From Bacteroidales bacterium (GTDB taxonomy: Bacteria; Bacteroidota; Bacteroidia; Bacteroidales; Tenuifilaceae), in the NCBI GenBank assembly GCA_018056955.1, contig JAGPEQ010000021.1, positions 1-35,464 of the forward strand: a DNA stretch of 35,464 nt. The letters are read 5' to 3'. This document shows, piece after piece, positions 9,108-18,072 of this stretch. Position 1 is the first letter of the stretch. Every line of letters begins with the position of its first letter. The position numbers were made by a program, and so were the translations under genes. The notes beneath the pieces were generated by a model, which ran no database searches, had not been told where the DNA came from, and saw only the letters and a list, made by a program, of their open reading frames with translations.

Positions 9108-11651
9108 ATGGAACAAAAGTTTTCACAAAAAATCAAAGATGTTATAGCTTACAGTCGCGAGGAGGCTATCCGGTTGGGTAATACAGCCATTACCCCCGAT
9201 CATCTCTTTTTAGGTATTCTTCGTGATGGTGAGGGCGAAGCAATCAATATTCTGCTTTCGGAGGGTTTAAATTTAAACGATCTAAAAAAGTCGATTGACA
9301 GCCGGTTGTTACAACCCGCTGATAATAATTCGGGTATTGATGAGTCTGAGGACATTAGTATTTACAAATCAACTGAAAGGGTTTTAAAAATCGTAATACT
9401 TGAAGCCCGTTCGCTTAAAAGCGATACTATCAATACAGCCCATCTTTTACTCGCAATTCTAAAGGATGAAACCAGCTATATCACCCAGTTGCTACTAGAG
9501 CATAATGTTGATTACGAAACGGTTCGTAAACATTTGATTGTGGAGGATTCGGGTGATAAAGATGACTTTTCCGGCGGTGGCAGCGAGGATGATGAAGGCG
9601 AAGGTGGTATTTTTGGCAATATGGGGCGTTCAGGTCAATCATCCTCTAAGTCGTCCGATACCCCAGTATTGGATAACTTTGGGATTGATCTTACCAAAGC
9701 CGCAGAGGAGGGTCGTTTAGACCCAATAATCGGACGAGAAAGGGAAATAGAGCGAATAGCCCAAATACTGAGCCGCCGAAAAAAGAATAATCCAATCCTC
9801 ATTGGTGAGCCTGGCGTTGGTAAATCGGCTATTGCCGAAGGGTTAGCCCTACGAATTGTTAAAAAGAAAGTGTCGCGTGTGCTATTCAATAAACGGGTAA
9901 TCGCACTCGATTTAGCATCAATAGTTGCCGGCACAAAGTATCGGGGACAGTTTGAGGAGCGCATGAAAGCCATACTAAATGAGCTTACCCGTAGCCCAAA
10001 CATTATTCTTTTCATTGACGAGATTCATACTATTGTAGGAGCAGGTGGAGCCACCGGCTCGCTCGATGCCGCCAACATGCTCAAACCTGCACTTGCCCGT
10101 GGCGAACTCCAATGCATTGGGGCTACTACCCTTGACGAGTACCGCGAGCACATTGAGAAGGATGGAGCGTTGGAGCGACGCTTCCAAAAGGTAATGATTG
10201 AACCCACAACGCCTGAGGAGACGATTGAAATACTCAACAACATTAAGGAGAGATACGAGGAACACCATAACGTAACCTATACCCCCGACGCCATTGAGGC
10301 ATGCGTGAAACTTACCATGCGATACATCAGCGACAGGCATTTGCCCGATAAGGCAATAGATGCCCTGGATGAGGCTGGTTCGCGCGTTCATATCTCAAAC
10401 ATTAAGGTTCCCGAGAGTATTCTCAAGCTGGAAAAACTTATTGAGGAGACCAAAAAGGAAAAGATCAAAGCGGTTAAGAACCAGATGTTTGAGCTAGCGG
10501 CAAAGTATCGTGATAACGAAAAAAAACTTATTGAACAGTTAGAAGCAGAGCAAGCGCGGTGGGAAAAAGAGCTAACTAAGCATCGCGAAACTGTAGATGC
10601 CGAAAAGGTAGCCGAAGTTGTTGCCATGATGACTGGAGTTCCCGTTCAGCGTATAGCTCAGGCTGAAGGCGCACGTCTACTCAAAATGGCCGATGAGCTG
10701 AAGCGCTCTGTTATTGGTCAGGACGAGGCAATTGATAAGATTGTTAAGGCTATTCAACGTAACCGCGCCGGGCTAAAGGATCCAAATCGTCCTATTGGTT
10801 CGTTTATTTTTCTTGGGCCAACCGGTGTTGGAAAAACACAGCTTGCAAAGGTTCTGGCAAAATACCTTTTCGATACTACCGATAACCTTATTCGTATCGA
10901 TATGAGCGAGTACATGGAGAAATTCTCCGTGTCGCGACTTGTTGGTGCGCCTCCGGGATACATAGGTTACGAAGAGGGAGGGCAGCTCACCGAGAAAGTA
11001 CGTCGAAAACCCTACTCGGTTGTTTTGCTCGATGAAGTTGAAAAAGCACACCCCGATGTTTTTCACATTCTACTCCAGGTTTTGGACGAAGGCCAGCTAA
11101 CCGACAGCTTAGGACGTAGGGTTGATTTTAAGAATACCATAATAATAATGACCTCCAACATTGGAACCCGTGATTTGAAGGAGTTTGGACAAGGTGTAGG
11201 TTTTGCCACAAAAGCCAAGTCGGAGGCAAAAAGCGATTACGAGAAAAGTATAATCCAAAAGGCGCTGAAAAAAGCCTTTGCCCCCGAATTCTTAAACCGT
11301 ATTGATGACATTGTTATGTTCAACTCGCTTACCAAGAGCGATATACACAAAATCATCGATATTGAGCTTAAAGGATTATTCGACAGGGTTGCTGGTTTAG
11401 GCTATACCATTAAGATTTCGACTGCAGCCAAGGATTTCATCACGGAAAAGGGATATGATGTTCAGTATGGCGCGCGTCCACTAAAACGAGCCATTCAAAA
11501 GTATCTGGAAGATCCTCTAGCTGAAGCCTTAATAAAGAGCGATGCAAAACCTGGTGCAGTATTCCTGGTTGGCTATAGTAAAAAGAATGACGAAATTACC
11601 ATTCGAACAGCAAAAGCTGAAGAGGAGGTTACCAACGCCGATGAAGAGTAA
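9108..11651 (+). CDS. clpC: AAA+ chaperone ClpC (Clp protease ATPase subunit)
   Basis: ClpC unfolds proteins and feeds them to ClpP. With the ATG at 9108 the product is 847 residues beginning [10 protein letters not shown], the usual ClpC start; the open frame extends 13 codons upstream with no homologous look. The N-terminal Clp repeat domain (about 1-145) is followed by an acidic glycine-rich linker (148-186). D1 has Walker A GEPGVGKS (233-240) and Walker B LFIDEIH. A UVR-like coiled segment (about 440-480) separates D1 from D2, which has Walker A GPTGVGKT (570-577). The ClpP-docking VGF loop is at 697-699, so it is a protease partner and not ClpB. It is transcribed away from gyrA and ends at a strong terminator. 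clpP is not in the window. Confidence 0.96.
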   Translation: MEQKFSQKIKDVIAYSREEAIRLGNTAITPDHLFLGILRDGEGEAINILLSEGLNLNDLKKSIDSRLLQPADNNSGIDESEDISIYKSTERVLKIVILEARSLKSDTINTAHLLLAILKDETSYITQLLLEHNVDYETVRKHLIVEDSGDKDDFSGGGSEDDEGEGGIFGNMGRSGQSSSKSSDTPVLDNFGIDLTKAAEEGRLDPIIGREREIERIAQILSRRKKNNPILIGEPGVGKSAIAEGLALRIVKKKVSRVLFNKRVIALDLASIVAGTKYRGQFEERMKAILNELTRSPNIILFIDEIHTIVGAGGATGSLDAANMLKPALARGELQCIGATTLDEYREHIEKDGALERRFQKVMIEPTTPEETIEILNNIKERYEEHHNVTYTPDAIEACVKLTMRYISDRHLPDKAIDALDEAGSRVHISNIKVPESILKLEKLIEETKKEKIKAVKNQMFELAAKYRDNEKKLIEQLEAEQARWEKELTKHRETVDAEKVAEVVAMMTGVPVQRIAQAEGARLLKMADELKRSVIGQDEAIDKIVKAIQRNRAGLKDPNRPIGSFIFLGPTGVGKTQLAKVLAKYLFDTTDNLIRIDMSEYMEKFSVSRLVGAPPGYIGYEEGGQLTEKVRRKPYSVVLLDEVEKAHPDVFHILLQVLDEGQLTDSLGRRVDFKNTIIIMTSNIGTRDLKEFGQGVGFATKAKSEAKSDYEKSIIQKALKKAFAPEFLNRIDDIVMFNSLTKSDIHKIIDIELKGLFDRVAGLGYTIKISTAAKDFITEKGYDVQYGARPLKRAIQKYLEDPLAEALIKSDAKPGAVFLVGYSKKNDEITIRTAKAEEEVTNADEE

Positions 11652-11670
11652 TAAGTTGTAATACAATGAG

Positions 11671-11707
11671 AAAGAGACGCACAACAAAAGGTGTGTCTCT
11701 TTTTTTT
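11671..11707 (+). terminator. Intrinsic terminator of clpC
   Basis: AAAGAGACGCAC (11671-11682) pairs with GTGTGTCTCTTT (11691-11702), with one G-U pair, around an 8-base loop and runs into eight or more T residues. It begins about 20 bases after the clpC stop. Confidence 0.9.
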
Positions 11708-11761
11708 GAACATTCCCCTAGCAAAGTTGTTATATTAGTAGCAAACTAACCAAATAGAATT

Positions 11762-12268
11762 ATGAAAACAGTAACATTTGGCGGAAATCCCGTAACCCTG
11801 ACAGGCGAACAGGTTAAGGTAGGCGATAAAGCTTTAGAATTTACAGCTCTTGATAACTCTCTAAAGCCTGTAAAAATGAGCGATTTTAAGGGAAAAGTAA
11901 AACTAATATCCATTTTCCCATCCATTGACACCAGCGTATGTTCGGTTCAGAACCACAAGTTCAACAAGACCGCATCGGAATTTGGCGATAAGGTTGTATT
12001 TATAGCGATTTCGAACGATTTGCCTTTTGCCCTAAAGCGTTTTTGTGGAGCTGAGGGAATTACCAACTTAGTTACCCTTTCGGATCATAGAGACCTAGAG
12101 TTTGGTACAAACTATGGTTTTCTGATAAAGGAATTAAGGCTACTTGCCCGTGGTGTTGTGATAATAGATAAGGATGATACCATTAAATACGTGGAGTATG
12201 TACCTGAAATTGCCCAAGAACCAAACTACGATGCTGCAATTAAAGTATTAAAGGAATTAGTTAAGTAG
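11762..12268 (+). CDS. tpx: Thiol peroxidase (Tpx-type peroxiredoxin)
   Basis: Tpx reduces peroxides using a peroxidatic and a resolving cysteine recycled by thioredoxin. The 168-residue length is exact for the family. The peroxidatic cysteine is C60 in SIDTSVCSVQ and the resolving cysteine is C95 in RFCGAEGI, the helix-located arrangement of atypical 2-Cys Tpx enzymes. The N-terminal VTFGGNPVTLTG and the later RGVVIIDKDD are typical. No signal peptide, so cytoplasmic. It lies 54 bases after the clpC terminator and is probably an independent unit; the immediate upstream region shows only a weak -7-like TATATTAG. It ends at a terminator shared with rimO. Confidence 0.96.
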   Translation: MKTVTFGGNPVTLTGEQVKVGDKALEFTALDNSLKPVKMSDFKGKVKLISIFPSIDTSVCSVQNHKFNKTASEFGDKVVFIAISNDLPFALKRFCGAEGITNLVTLSDHRDLEFGTNYGFLIKELRLLARGVVIIDKDDTIKYVEYVPEIAQEPNYDAAIKVLKELVK

Positions 12269-12286
12269 CATGATGCATTAAATTGA

Positions 12287-12320
12287 AATAAAGGTCGTTA
12301 ACAACGACCTTTATTTTTTA
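12287..12320. terminator. Bidirectional intrinsic terminator between tpx and rimO
   Basis: AATAAAGGTCGTT (12287-12299) pairs perfectly over 13 bp with AACGACCTTTATT (12303-12315) around a three-base loop, followed by T residues on the plus strand. It abuts the end of rimO on the other strand, so it serves both convergent units. Confidence 0.9.
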
Positions 12321-13613
12321 TATAAGCTCACCGATTAAATCGTATTCCTGGGCCTCTACAATACGTACTGTATGAAACTCGCCGGGTTTTACATTAATAG
12401 CGTTAAGCTTTACCAGAACCTCCTGATCCACCTCGGGTGAATCGAACTCCGTTCGGCAAACAGCGTAATGGTCTTCAATTGCATCAATTACAACCTTATA
12501 CGTATGACCAACTCTCAGCTGGTTTAACTCAAAAGATACCCTTTGTTGAACCTCCATCAGCTTTTCAACTCTACGTGTTTTTTCTTCATCGGGTATGGAG
12601 TCGGTAAAGTTTTGTGCAGCATAGGTTCCTTCCTCCTCAGAGTATGCAAAAACACCTACCCTGTCGAACCGGTAATCCTTAACAAAATCAATCAGTTCAT
12701 TGAAAGCCTCAGGGGTTTCCCCTGGGTGGCCAACCAGAAAAGTGGTTCGGATAACAATTTCGGGGATATTCTTTCTTATCTTCTCAATGAAATCAATGGT
12801 TTGTTCTCGGCTTATCCCCCTACGCATCATTTTAAGTACCTGAGTATTTATATGCTGTAATGGAATATCGATATACTTGCAAATTTTCGGGTTCGACTTT
12901 AGGACATCAATTAGGTCATCGGGAAAACCAGATGGGTATGCATAGTGAAGCCTAATCCATTCAAAACCGTCAATCTGGCTGAGGCTATTGAGTAGCTGAG
13001 CAATTCGGCGTTCACCATATATATCAAATCCGTAATAGGTAGTGTCCTGTGCAATTACAATTAGTTCCTTAACGCCTTGTTTGGCGAGTTCTTTTGCCTC
13101 GTTAACCAATGATTCAATGGGGCGGGAAACATGCTTACCTCTAATAAGGGGTATTGCACAGAATGAACATCCCCAGTTGCAACCCTCGGATATTTTCAGG
13201 TAAGCGTAATGCCTTGGGGTTGAAAGCCAGCGTTTATTCAGCTCGGCTTCGTTATACTTCACATTGAGCTCAGCAACAATTTGTGGTAAATCGGAAACCC
13301 CAAAATATCCATCTACTTCGGGGATTTCAGTTTCCAGTTCATTGCGGTAGCGTTGCGAAAGGCATCCCATAACATAAACCTTGTCGATCAGCCCCCTATT
13401 TTTGGCATCGACAAAGCCAAGTATAGTTTCAACCGATTCTTCCTTAGCATCGCCAATAAAACCGCAAGTGTTAATCACAACAACCCTTGCCGATGGATCG
13501 TTTGAATTGTGAACAATTTTCCATCCCCCTCTATCGAGCTGATGCATAAGCACCTCGGAGTCAACAACATTTTTTGAGCACCCCAAGGTAACAACATTGA
13601 TTTTTTTCGTCAT
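12318..13613 (-). CDS. rimO: Ribosomal protein S12 methylthiotransferase RimO
   Basis: RimO is a radical-SAM enzyme with two iron-sulfur clusters that methylthiolates an aspartate of ribosomal protein S12. The 431-residue product has the three N-terminal UPF0004 cluster cysteines C12 (TLGCSKN), C50 (NTCGFIGDA) and C84 (MGCLSQ). The radical-SAM motif C145-x3-C149-x2-C152 is in SEGCNWGCSFCAIP. A C-terminal TRAM domain occupies about the last 65 residues. The LGCSKN start and gene context fit RimO better than MiaB or MtaB. Its start is only 6 bases after the ftsY stop, so the two are co-transcribed; this ftsY-rimO pairing is common in Bacteroidota. Confidence 0.95.
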   Translation of the reverse strand: MTKKINVVTLGCSKNVVDSEVLMHQLDRGGWKIVHNSNDPSARVVVINTCGFIGDAKEESVETILGFVDAKNRGLIDKVYVMGCLSQRYRNELETEIPEVDGYFGVSDLPQIVAELNVKYNEAELNKRWLSTPRHYAYLKISEGCNWGCSFCAIPLIRGKHVSRPIESLVNEAKELAKQGVKELIVIAQDTTYYGFDIYGERRIAQLLNSLSQIDGFEWIRLHYAYPSGFPDDLIDVLKSNPKICKYIDIPLQHINTQVLKMMRRGISREQTIDFIEKIRKNIPEIVIRTTFLVGHPGETPEAFNELIDFVKDYRFDRVGVFAYSEEEGTYAAQNFTDSIPDEEKTRRVEKLMEVQQRVSFELNQLRVGHTYKVVIDAIEDHYAVCRTEFDSPEVDQEVLVKLNAINVKPGEFHTVRIVEAQEYDLIGELI

Positions 13614-13619
13614 GTTTGG

Positions 13620-14588
13620 CTAAACGTTACGAAATAGCGATTCAACAAACGCAACCCTGTCAAATATCTGCAAATCAGTCATTTTTTCACCCACTCCGAT
13701 ATACTTCACGGGTATCTTGAATTGATCGGAAATGCCAAGCACAACACCCCCTTTTGCCGTACCGTCGAGCTTGGTGAGAGCAATGGCTGTAACATCGGTT
13801 GCCGAAGTGAACTCGCGTGCCTGTGCAAAAGCATTTTGACCTGTTGAACCATCCAGAACGAGCAATACCTCATGTGGTGCATCGGGAATAACCTTTTGCA
13901 TTACCCTACGTATTTTGGAAAGCTCGTTCATTAAATTGACTTTATTGTGAAGACGACCAGCGGTATCGATAATTACTACGTCGGTGTCGTTAGATTTGGC
14001 AGAGTTTAGGGTGTCGAAAGCAACGGCAGCTGGATCGGCTCCCATTTGCTGCTTAACAATGGGAACATCTACCCTATTAGCCCAAATGGTAAGCTGCTCA
14101 ACGGCTGCCGCTCTGAAGGTATCGGCAGCACCCAACAATACCCTTTTCCCCTGGTTCTTAAACATGTATGCCAGTTTGCCAATAGTAGTAGTTTTTCCAA
14201 CCCCGTTAACGCCAACTACCATAATTACATAGGGTTTAGGAATTTCACCACTATTATTAAGGATAGAATTTTCGGAATTCTCGGCAAGTAACGATAGTAT
14301 TTCGGTTTTAAGTATAGTATTTAATTCTGCTGTATTCAGGTACTTTTCGGCAGCAGCACGCTTTTGGATGCGTTCAATAATGCGGAGAGTGGTTTCAACG
14401 CCAACATCGGCGGAGATAAGTCCCTCCTCAAGCTCGTCCAAGACCTCGTCGTCAACCCTGGACTTACCGGCTACAGCCCTTGAAATTCTTTTGAAAAGGT
14501 TCTCCTTTGTTTTGGCCAAACCCTGGTCAAGGGAACTGGAGTTATTATTGTCCTTACTATCGGGATTAAAAATGTTAAGAATACCCAT
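13620..14588 (-). CDS. ftsY: Signal recognition particle receptor FtsY
   Basis: FtsY is the SRP receptor GTPase that docks ribosome-nascent chains at the inner membrane. Using the ATG at 14588 (MGILNIFNPDSKD) gives 322 residues; a TTG two codons earlier is possible but less likely. After a short charged N-terminus without the long acidic A domain of E. coli come the helical N domain and the G domain: GVNGVGKTTT (G1), DTFRAAAVEQL, DTAGR (G3) and TKLDGTAKGG (G4). The conserved C-terminal end is present. It follows DUF4295 and the ribosomal protein genes on the same strand but is separated from them by a strong hairpin, and is tightly coupled to rimO downstream. Confidence 0.96.
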   Translation of the reverse strand: MGILNIFNPDSKDNNNSSSLDQGLAKTKENLFKRISRAVAGKSRVDDEVLDELEEGLISADVGVETTLRIIERIQKRAAAEKYLNTAELNTILKTEILSLLAENSENSILNNSGEIPKPYVIMVVGVNGVGKTTTIGKLAYMFKNQGKRVLLGAADTFRAAAVEQLTIWANRVDVPIVKQQMGADPAAVAFDTLNSAKSNDTDVVIIDTAGRLHNKVNLMNELSKIRRVMQKVIPDAPHEVLLVLDGSTGQNAFAQAREFTSATDVTAIALTKLDGTAKGGVVLGISDQFKIPVKYIGVGEKMTDLQIFDRVAFVESLFRNV

Positions 14589-14613
14589 ATACAATATTAT
14601 TTTCGGGCGCTAA

Positions 14614-14656
14614 AATAACAATAAAAGCTTTTCGAATAAACCGAAAAGCTTTTATT
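14614..14656 (-). terminator. Hairpin terminator or attenuator between DUF4295 and ftsY
   Basis: A perfect 15-bp stem pairs 14620-14634 with 14642-14656 (AATAAAAGCTTTTCG against its complement) around a 7-base loop; on the minus strand it is followed by a T-rich stretch. It lies 21 bases after the DUF4295 stop and about 30 before ftsY, so it would reduce read-through from the ribosomal block. Confidence 0.8.
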
Positions 14657-14677
14657 TGTAAGATATAATGCAGAAAA

Positions 14678-14830
14678 CTATTTCTGTTTGAAGAAATCGG
14701 CCGATTCGGATTTATCCATTGTTTCTTCCTTGAACATGTATGCGCCCGTTTTGGGTGAACGCACCATTTTAATGCACTTCACACGATCTTTCGTGGCTTT
14801 TTGAAGCGAAGCAACTACTTTCTTTGCCAT
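14678..14830 (-). CDS. DUF4295 small protein
   Basis: This 50-residue basic protein reads MAKKVVASLQKATKDRVKCI at its start and ends SADFFKQK. It matches the DUF4295 family, a short Bacteroidota-specific protein almost always encoded right after rpmG. Function is unknown; the invariant location and basic charge suggest a ribosome-associated role, which is inference. It begins 11 bases after the rpmG stop, so it belongs to the same transcript, and it is the last gene before the hairpin. Confidence 0.88.
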   Translation of the reverse strand: MAKKVVASLQKATKDRVKCIKMVRSPKTGAYMFKEETMDKSESADFFKQK

Positions 14831-14841
14831 ATCTAAAAGTG

Positions 14842-15024
14842 TTATTTAATTTCACGATGAAGTGTAACCTTCTTGAGAATCGGGTTGTACTTACGACGCT
14901 CAAGCCTATCGGGTGTATTCTTCTTATTCTTAGTGGTAATATACCTTGAAGTACCAGGTAAACCACTTTCCTTATGTTCGGTACATTCCAGAATAACCTG
15001 AACTCTATTACCTTTCTTTGCCAT
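14842..15024 (-). CDS. rpmG: 50S ribosomal protein L33
   Basis: The 60-residue protein [20 protein letters not shown] has the typical L33 sequence, including the [19 protein letters not shown] core and YNPxLKK end. Only one cysteine (C14) remains, so this is the zinc-independent C-minus form. It sits between rpmB and DUF4295 with gaps of about 20 and 11 bases, the standard order in Bacteroidota. Confidence 0.97.
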   Translation of the reverse strand: MAKKGNRVQVILECTEHKESGLPGTSRYITTKNKKNTPDRLERRKYNPILKKVTLHREIK

Positions 15025-15043
15025 TGCTATACTTTTTTAAAAA

Positions 15044-15277
15044 TTAAATGTGACCTTTCTTAGCAAATTTCTTCAGGGCATTATCTAAACCAACCTTATC
15101 GATGGTTCTCATAGCTGAAGTGCTAAGCCTAAGGGTAACCCAACGGTTTTCACTTTCAAGGAACAACCTTTTGGTTTTAAGGTTAGGCAGGAATCTGCGT
15201 TTGGTTCTTCTTTTTGAATGCGAAACGTTGTTTCCCACCATTACTCTTTTTCCGGTTAACTGACAAACTCTTGACAT
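15044..15277 (-). CDS. rpmB: 50S ribosomal protein L28
   Basis: The 77-residue protein starts [21 protein letters not shown], the standard L28 start; the frame is open 15 codons upstream but that part has no L28 character. The basic [12 protein letters not shown] region and the end ([14 protein letters not shown]) are typical. A single cysteine near the N-terminus indicates the zinc-free form, as for the adjacent L33. It heads the rpmB-rpmG-DUF4295 transcript. The roughly 200-base AT-rich gap to cinA must contain its promoter, although I see no good consensus. Confidence 0.96.
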   Translation of the reverse strand: MSRVCQLTGKRVMVGNNVSHSKRRTKRRFLPNLKTKRLFLESENRWVTLRLSTSAMRTIDKVGLDNALKKFAKKGHI

Positions 15278-15476
15278 CGCTGTATATTTTACCGTTTTTA
15301 CTTTTTTCGAAACAGGACGCAAATTACGTCATTATTTATGAATTATTCAAATATTTTGATAAAAAAAATTGCTGAAAATTAGCTTAATTTAGATACCTTC
15401 TCATTTAATGATGAAATTACAATTACCATATTTATATTATATACATTTATTTACGAAGAATATTTAAACTGATACA

Positions 15477-16721
15477 CTAATCCTTATCCATAAGTTTTAG
15501 CAATTGGTGCAAAGCCGTATATGCTGCGCGTTGAATATTAACCTCCCTGAGGTTTCCAAAAGTATAGAGTTCTACCAGTCGCGTTTCCCTTGATGCAACA
15601 CCAATCCAGGTGGTGCCTACAGGCTTACCGGCGGTTGCTCCTGTTGGTCCGGCGATGCCGGACACTGCAATGGCATACTCACTCTGGAAAACTCTTAGTG
15701 TACCATCGAGCATGGCCTCAACTACTGGTTGGCTAACTGCGCCATGACTTATGAGCAAATCATGGCTTACCCCTAGCACGTTTTGTTTAATCTCGTTTGA
15801 GTATGCTACAATACCTCCCTTATATATATCGGAGCTGCCGGGCAGCTGAGTTATTAAATGCGAAATATAGCCACCTGTACAGCTTTCGGCCACTGCTAGG
15901 GTTGCATTTTTTTCCCTAAGTCTTTTAGACACTACCGAGGGAAGTGTTTCGTCATTGAAACCAAAAATATTTTCACCAATCAAACTCTTAAGTTCATTTA
16001 CTGCCATATCCAACAAGTTGCTTAGCCTACCCTTATTTTCACCAGTTGCAGTAAGACGTAACCTGATTCCCGAAGGGCTTGGCAGGTAGGCTAGCGCAAT
16101 ACTTCTATCAGCTAAATATATTTCAAAGTCTTTTAACTTATCGGAAAGGAACGATTCAGGGATTCCAAAGGTGTTGACGGTTACCCGAACTATTGCGGGA
16201 AGGGTAAAATTTTGCTCAATAAATGGCCGAACCCCCTCAGTAAACATATTCTTCATTTCAAATGGAACTCCCGGGAGCGAAATCAGAAGGCAATTGCCTT
16301 TCCTGAATATCATTCCAGGAGCCGTTCCATGATAGTTGAGAATTGGTGTGCACGAAGAGGGAATTAATGCTTGGTTTTTATTGGTCTCAGTTAGAGGAAG
16401 ACCGCGTTTGTGAAAAATCTGTTCAATTAGGCTTAGGGAGGGTGCATGGAGCATAAGCTGACCACCAAATAGCTCACATAGCGTTGGCTTTGTCCGGTCA
16501 TCGCTAGTAGGGCCTAACCCGCCTGTGGAAATAACAAGATCCGACTGGCCCATTAGTTCGTTAACAGCTTCGGCAATTGCTTGTGAGCTATCGGAAATGC
16601 TAAGGATTTTGGTTACCTCAAATCCAAGCTCGGTAAGGCTATCGGCCAACCAGGCCGAATTGGTATCGATAACCTGACCGATAAGTAACTCATCGCCAAT
16701 GGTTAGGATTGATGCTCTCAT
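15477..16721 (-). CDS. cinA: CinA: NMN deamidase / ADP-ribose pyrophosphatase family protein
   Basis: The 414-residue protein has the full two-domain CinA form. The N-terminal MoCF/COG1058 domain (about 1-170) has GDELLIGQVIDTNSAWLA and STGGLGPTSDD. The C-terminal PncC-type amidohydrolase domain (about 255-414) has AVAESCTGGYIS and SGIAGPTGATAGKPVGT. The family recycles pyridine nucleotides by deamidating nicotinamide mononucleotide and can hydrolyse ADP-ribose; the old name, competence/damage-inducible protein, is historical. It lies upstream of rpmB on the same strand and downstream of tRNA-Thr, from which it is separated by a terminator hairpin. Confidence 0.95.
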   Translation of the reverse strand: MRASILTIGDELLIGQVIDTNSAWLADSLTELGFEVTKILSISDSSQAIAEAVNELMGQSDLVISTGGLGPTSDDRTKPTLCELFGGQLMLHAPSLSLIEQIFHKRGLPLTETNKNQALIPSSCTPILNYHGTAPGMIFRKGNCLLISLPGVPFEMKNMFTEGVRPFIEQNFTLPAIVRVTVNTFGIPESFLSDKLKDFEIYLADRSIALAYLPSPSGIRLRLTATGENKGRLSNLLDMAVNELKSLIGENIFGFNDETLPSVVSKRLREKNATLAVAESCTGGYISHLITQLPGSSDIYKGGIVAYSNEIKQNVLGVSHDLLISHGAVSQPVVEAMLDGTLRVFQSEYAIAVSGIAGPTGATAGKPVGTTWIGVASRETRLVELYTFGNLREVNIQRAAYTALHQLLKLMDKD

Positions 16722-16740
16722 TTGCTTGCACCACTAAATT

Positions 16741-16765
16741 TAAAAAGGACAGGTTGCCCTGTCCT
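16741..16765 (-). terminator. Intrinsic terminator of tRNA-Thr
   Basis: AGGACAGG (16746-16753) pairs with CCTGTCCT (16758-16765) around a four-base loop. On the minus strand the stem is followed by TTTTTA, placed 6 bases after the tRNA 3' end. Confidence 0.85.
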
Positions 16766-16770
16766 ACCAG

Positions 16771-16844
16771 AGCCTCTCACGGGACTTGAACCCGCGACCT
16801 GCGGTTTACGAAACCGCCGCTCTAACCAACTGAGCTAAAGAGGC
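16771..16844 (-). tRNA. tRNA-Thr (anticodon CGT)
   Basis: The minus strand folds as a full cloverleaf: acceptor GCCTCTT with GAGAGGC, a D arm GCTC/GAGC, anticodon stem GCGGT/ACCGC with loop TTCGTAA, and T arm GCGGG-TTCAAGT-CCCGT. The anticodon CGT reads the threonine codon ACG. The discriminator is T and no CCA is encoded, so the tail must be added after transcription. A well-formed promoter lies immediately upstream and a terminator immediately downstream, so it is an independent unit. Confidence 0.95.
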
Positions 16845-16857
16845 ATTATTACCGCTG

Positions 16858-16887
16858 CAAAAATATCAATTAGATAACAATTCGCAA
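16858..16887 (-). promoter_or_regulatory. Promoter of tRNA-Thr
   Basis: On the minus strand TTG (16887-16885) is followed after 19 bases by TATTTTTG (16865-16858), a full match to the Bacteroidota TTG-N19-TAnnTTTG consensus. The -7 element ends 13 bases before the first tRNA base, the right distance for a short 5' leader. Confidence 0.8.
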
Positions 16888-16983
16888 AACAGGCTATAGG
16901 ATAGAAATAAAAATAATTTATAATTAATTGATATAATGAATTTTGCCACTTTCTACTTTACGAGTAATTATAGAATATTAAGC

Positions 16984-17967
16984 TTACTTTTGGGGTTTAT
17001 TGTTCTCTATTCGGTGCTGCAAAATAACCTTATACTCCTTTAGAAACTTAAGGTGAGGGTATTTAGATTTTGCAAAGTCGAGCCATTCAATGGATAGCTG
17101 GAATTTGCCCAGCATCTCGTTGGCTAGGGCCATATTGAATGCTGCTTGTGCAGCCAACTCCTTACTGGTTGATGAAGATAACCTTTGCCAAACCGCGGCG
17201 GCATCTAACCAGTTTCCATGCATGGCAAGTTGGTATGCTCTGCTCATCTCCTTGTTAGTGCTGGGAACATATATTGCTCTGCTGTCCTTTTGCCATTGCG
17301 GAGCAATAAGCTGTGCGAATTGCTCGCCGGCATCGGCTCCAGCAAATGCACAAGCCTCGAATATACCCGGAAGCTGGTTGCCAGGTGTAACCTCAATCCA
17401 ATCGTTTTTTTCCCATAAAAGGGTATCGGTAAGTAGCTGGCCTAAATTAATCTTTCTTGTTTCAACATTGTAAATGCGCCAATAGGTATAGCTTGATACC
17501 TGAATGAATCCGTAATATTCCTTAAAATCGCCACGCCACAAAGGGTATGTATCATAGTATGGACGTACTTTTAAGTACTCAAGCGAGACAACCATTTTAC
17601 TATTGTATACATTGCTGAGGCTATCGATTACTTGCCAGGAAAGGGGAAGAACAACCCTTGAAGAATCGTTACGGTAATAAATATGTTTAAAAAGGGTTAT
17701 ACCGGAGTACCATGGAGAAGTTTTTAATAGGCTTATGAGGGCATCGGTTGCTTCATTTGAAGCAACGCTATCCAAAGCCCAATCAAGTTCCCGAATGGGA
17801 GTATCGGTATTTCGTAGGTGAAGATTTTCAACCACTAGCAGGTTTTCACCCGGAACAACAATCGATTTTTGGGGTGAATCGTAAAACTCAATATCAATAT
17901 ACCTATATGATATACAAGATGTTAATGAGAAAAGTAATACTAACCATTTAAACTTTTTTATCCACAT
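16984..17967 (-). CDS. DUF6340-like lipoprotein with C-terminal TPR-like region
   Basis: The 327-residue protein starts MWIKKFKWLVLLFSLTSC, a lipoprotein signal with lipobox LTSC and lipidated C18, so it should be anchored in a membrane facing the periplasm. The middle part is beta-rich (IVVPGENLLVVENLHLRN, then YLKVRPYYDTYPLW). The last 90 residues are helical with a TPR-like unit around AAQAAFNMALANEMLGKFQL. This arrangement resembles the Bacteroidota DUF6340 family, an assignment made from recall of the pattern. Function is unknown. It stands alone between tRNA-Thr and fabG on the same strand; a hairpin after fabG isolates it. Confidence 0.8.
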   Translation of the reverse strand: MWIKKFKWLVLLFSLTSCISYRYIDIEFYDSPQKSIVVPGENLLVVENLHLRNTDTPIRELDWALDSVASNEATDALISLLKTSPWYSGITLFKHIYYRNDSSRVVLPLSWQVIDSLSNVYNSKMVVSLEYLKVRPYYDTYPLWRGDFKEYYGFIQVSSYTYWRIYNVETRKINLGQLLTDTLLWEKNDWIEVTPGNQLPGIFEACAFAGADAGEQFAQLIAPQWQKDSRAIYVPSTNKEMSRAYQLAMHGNWLDAAAVWQRLSSSTSKELAAQAAFNMALANEMLGKFQLSIEWLDFAKSKYPHLKFLKEYKVILQHRIENNKPQK

Positions 17968-18000
17968 AAACTTTTAATAGGGTTTTGGCATTTCATAAAA

Positions 18001-18052
18001 TAAAAAAGTTGAAAACAAGCAGCTTAAGTATTAGTATGCCTGCTTTCAACTT
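18001..18052 (-). terminator. Terminator downstream of fabG
   Basis: On the minus strand AAGTTGAAA (18052-18044) and GCAG (18043-18040) pair with CTGC (18022-18019) and TTTCAACTT (18014-18006) around a loop, with a small 4-base bulge, followed by TTTTTTA. It begins about 20 bases after the fabG stop. Confidence 0.7.
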
Positions 18053-18072
18053 AAATTATAATGCTACAAGTA

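Noticed and set aside
15323..15476. Small RNA or regulatory leader in the gap between cinA and rpmB
   Set aside because: The stretch is AT-rich with no stable hairpin, no exact TAnnTTTG element and no small reading frame of note.
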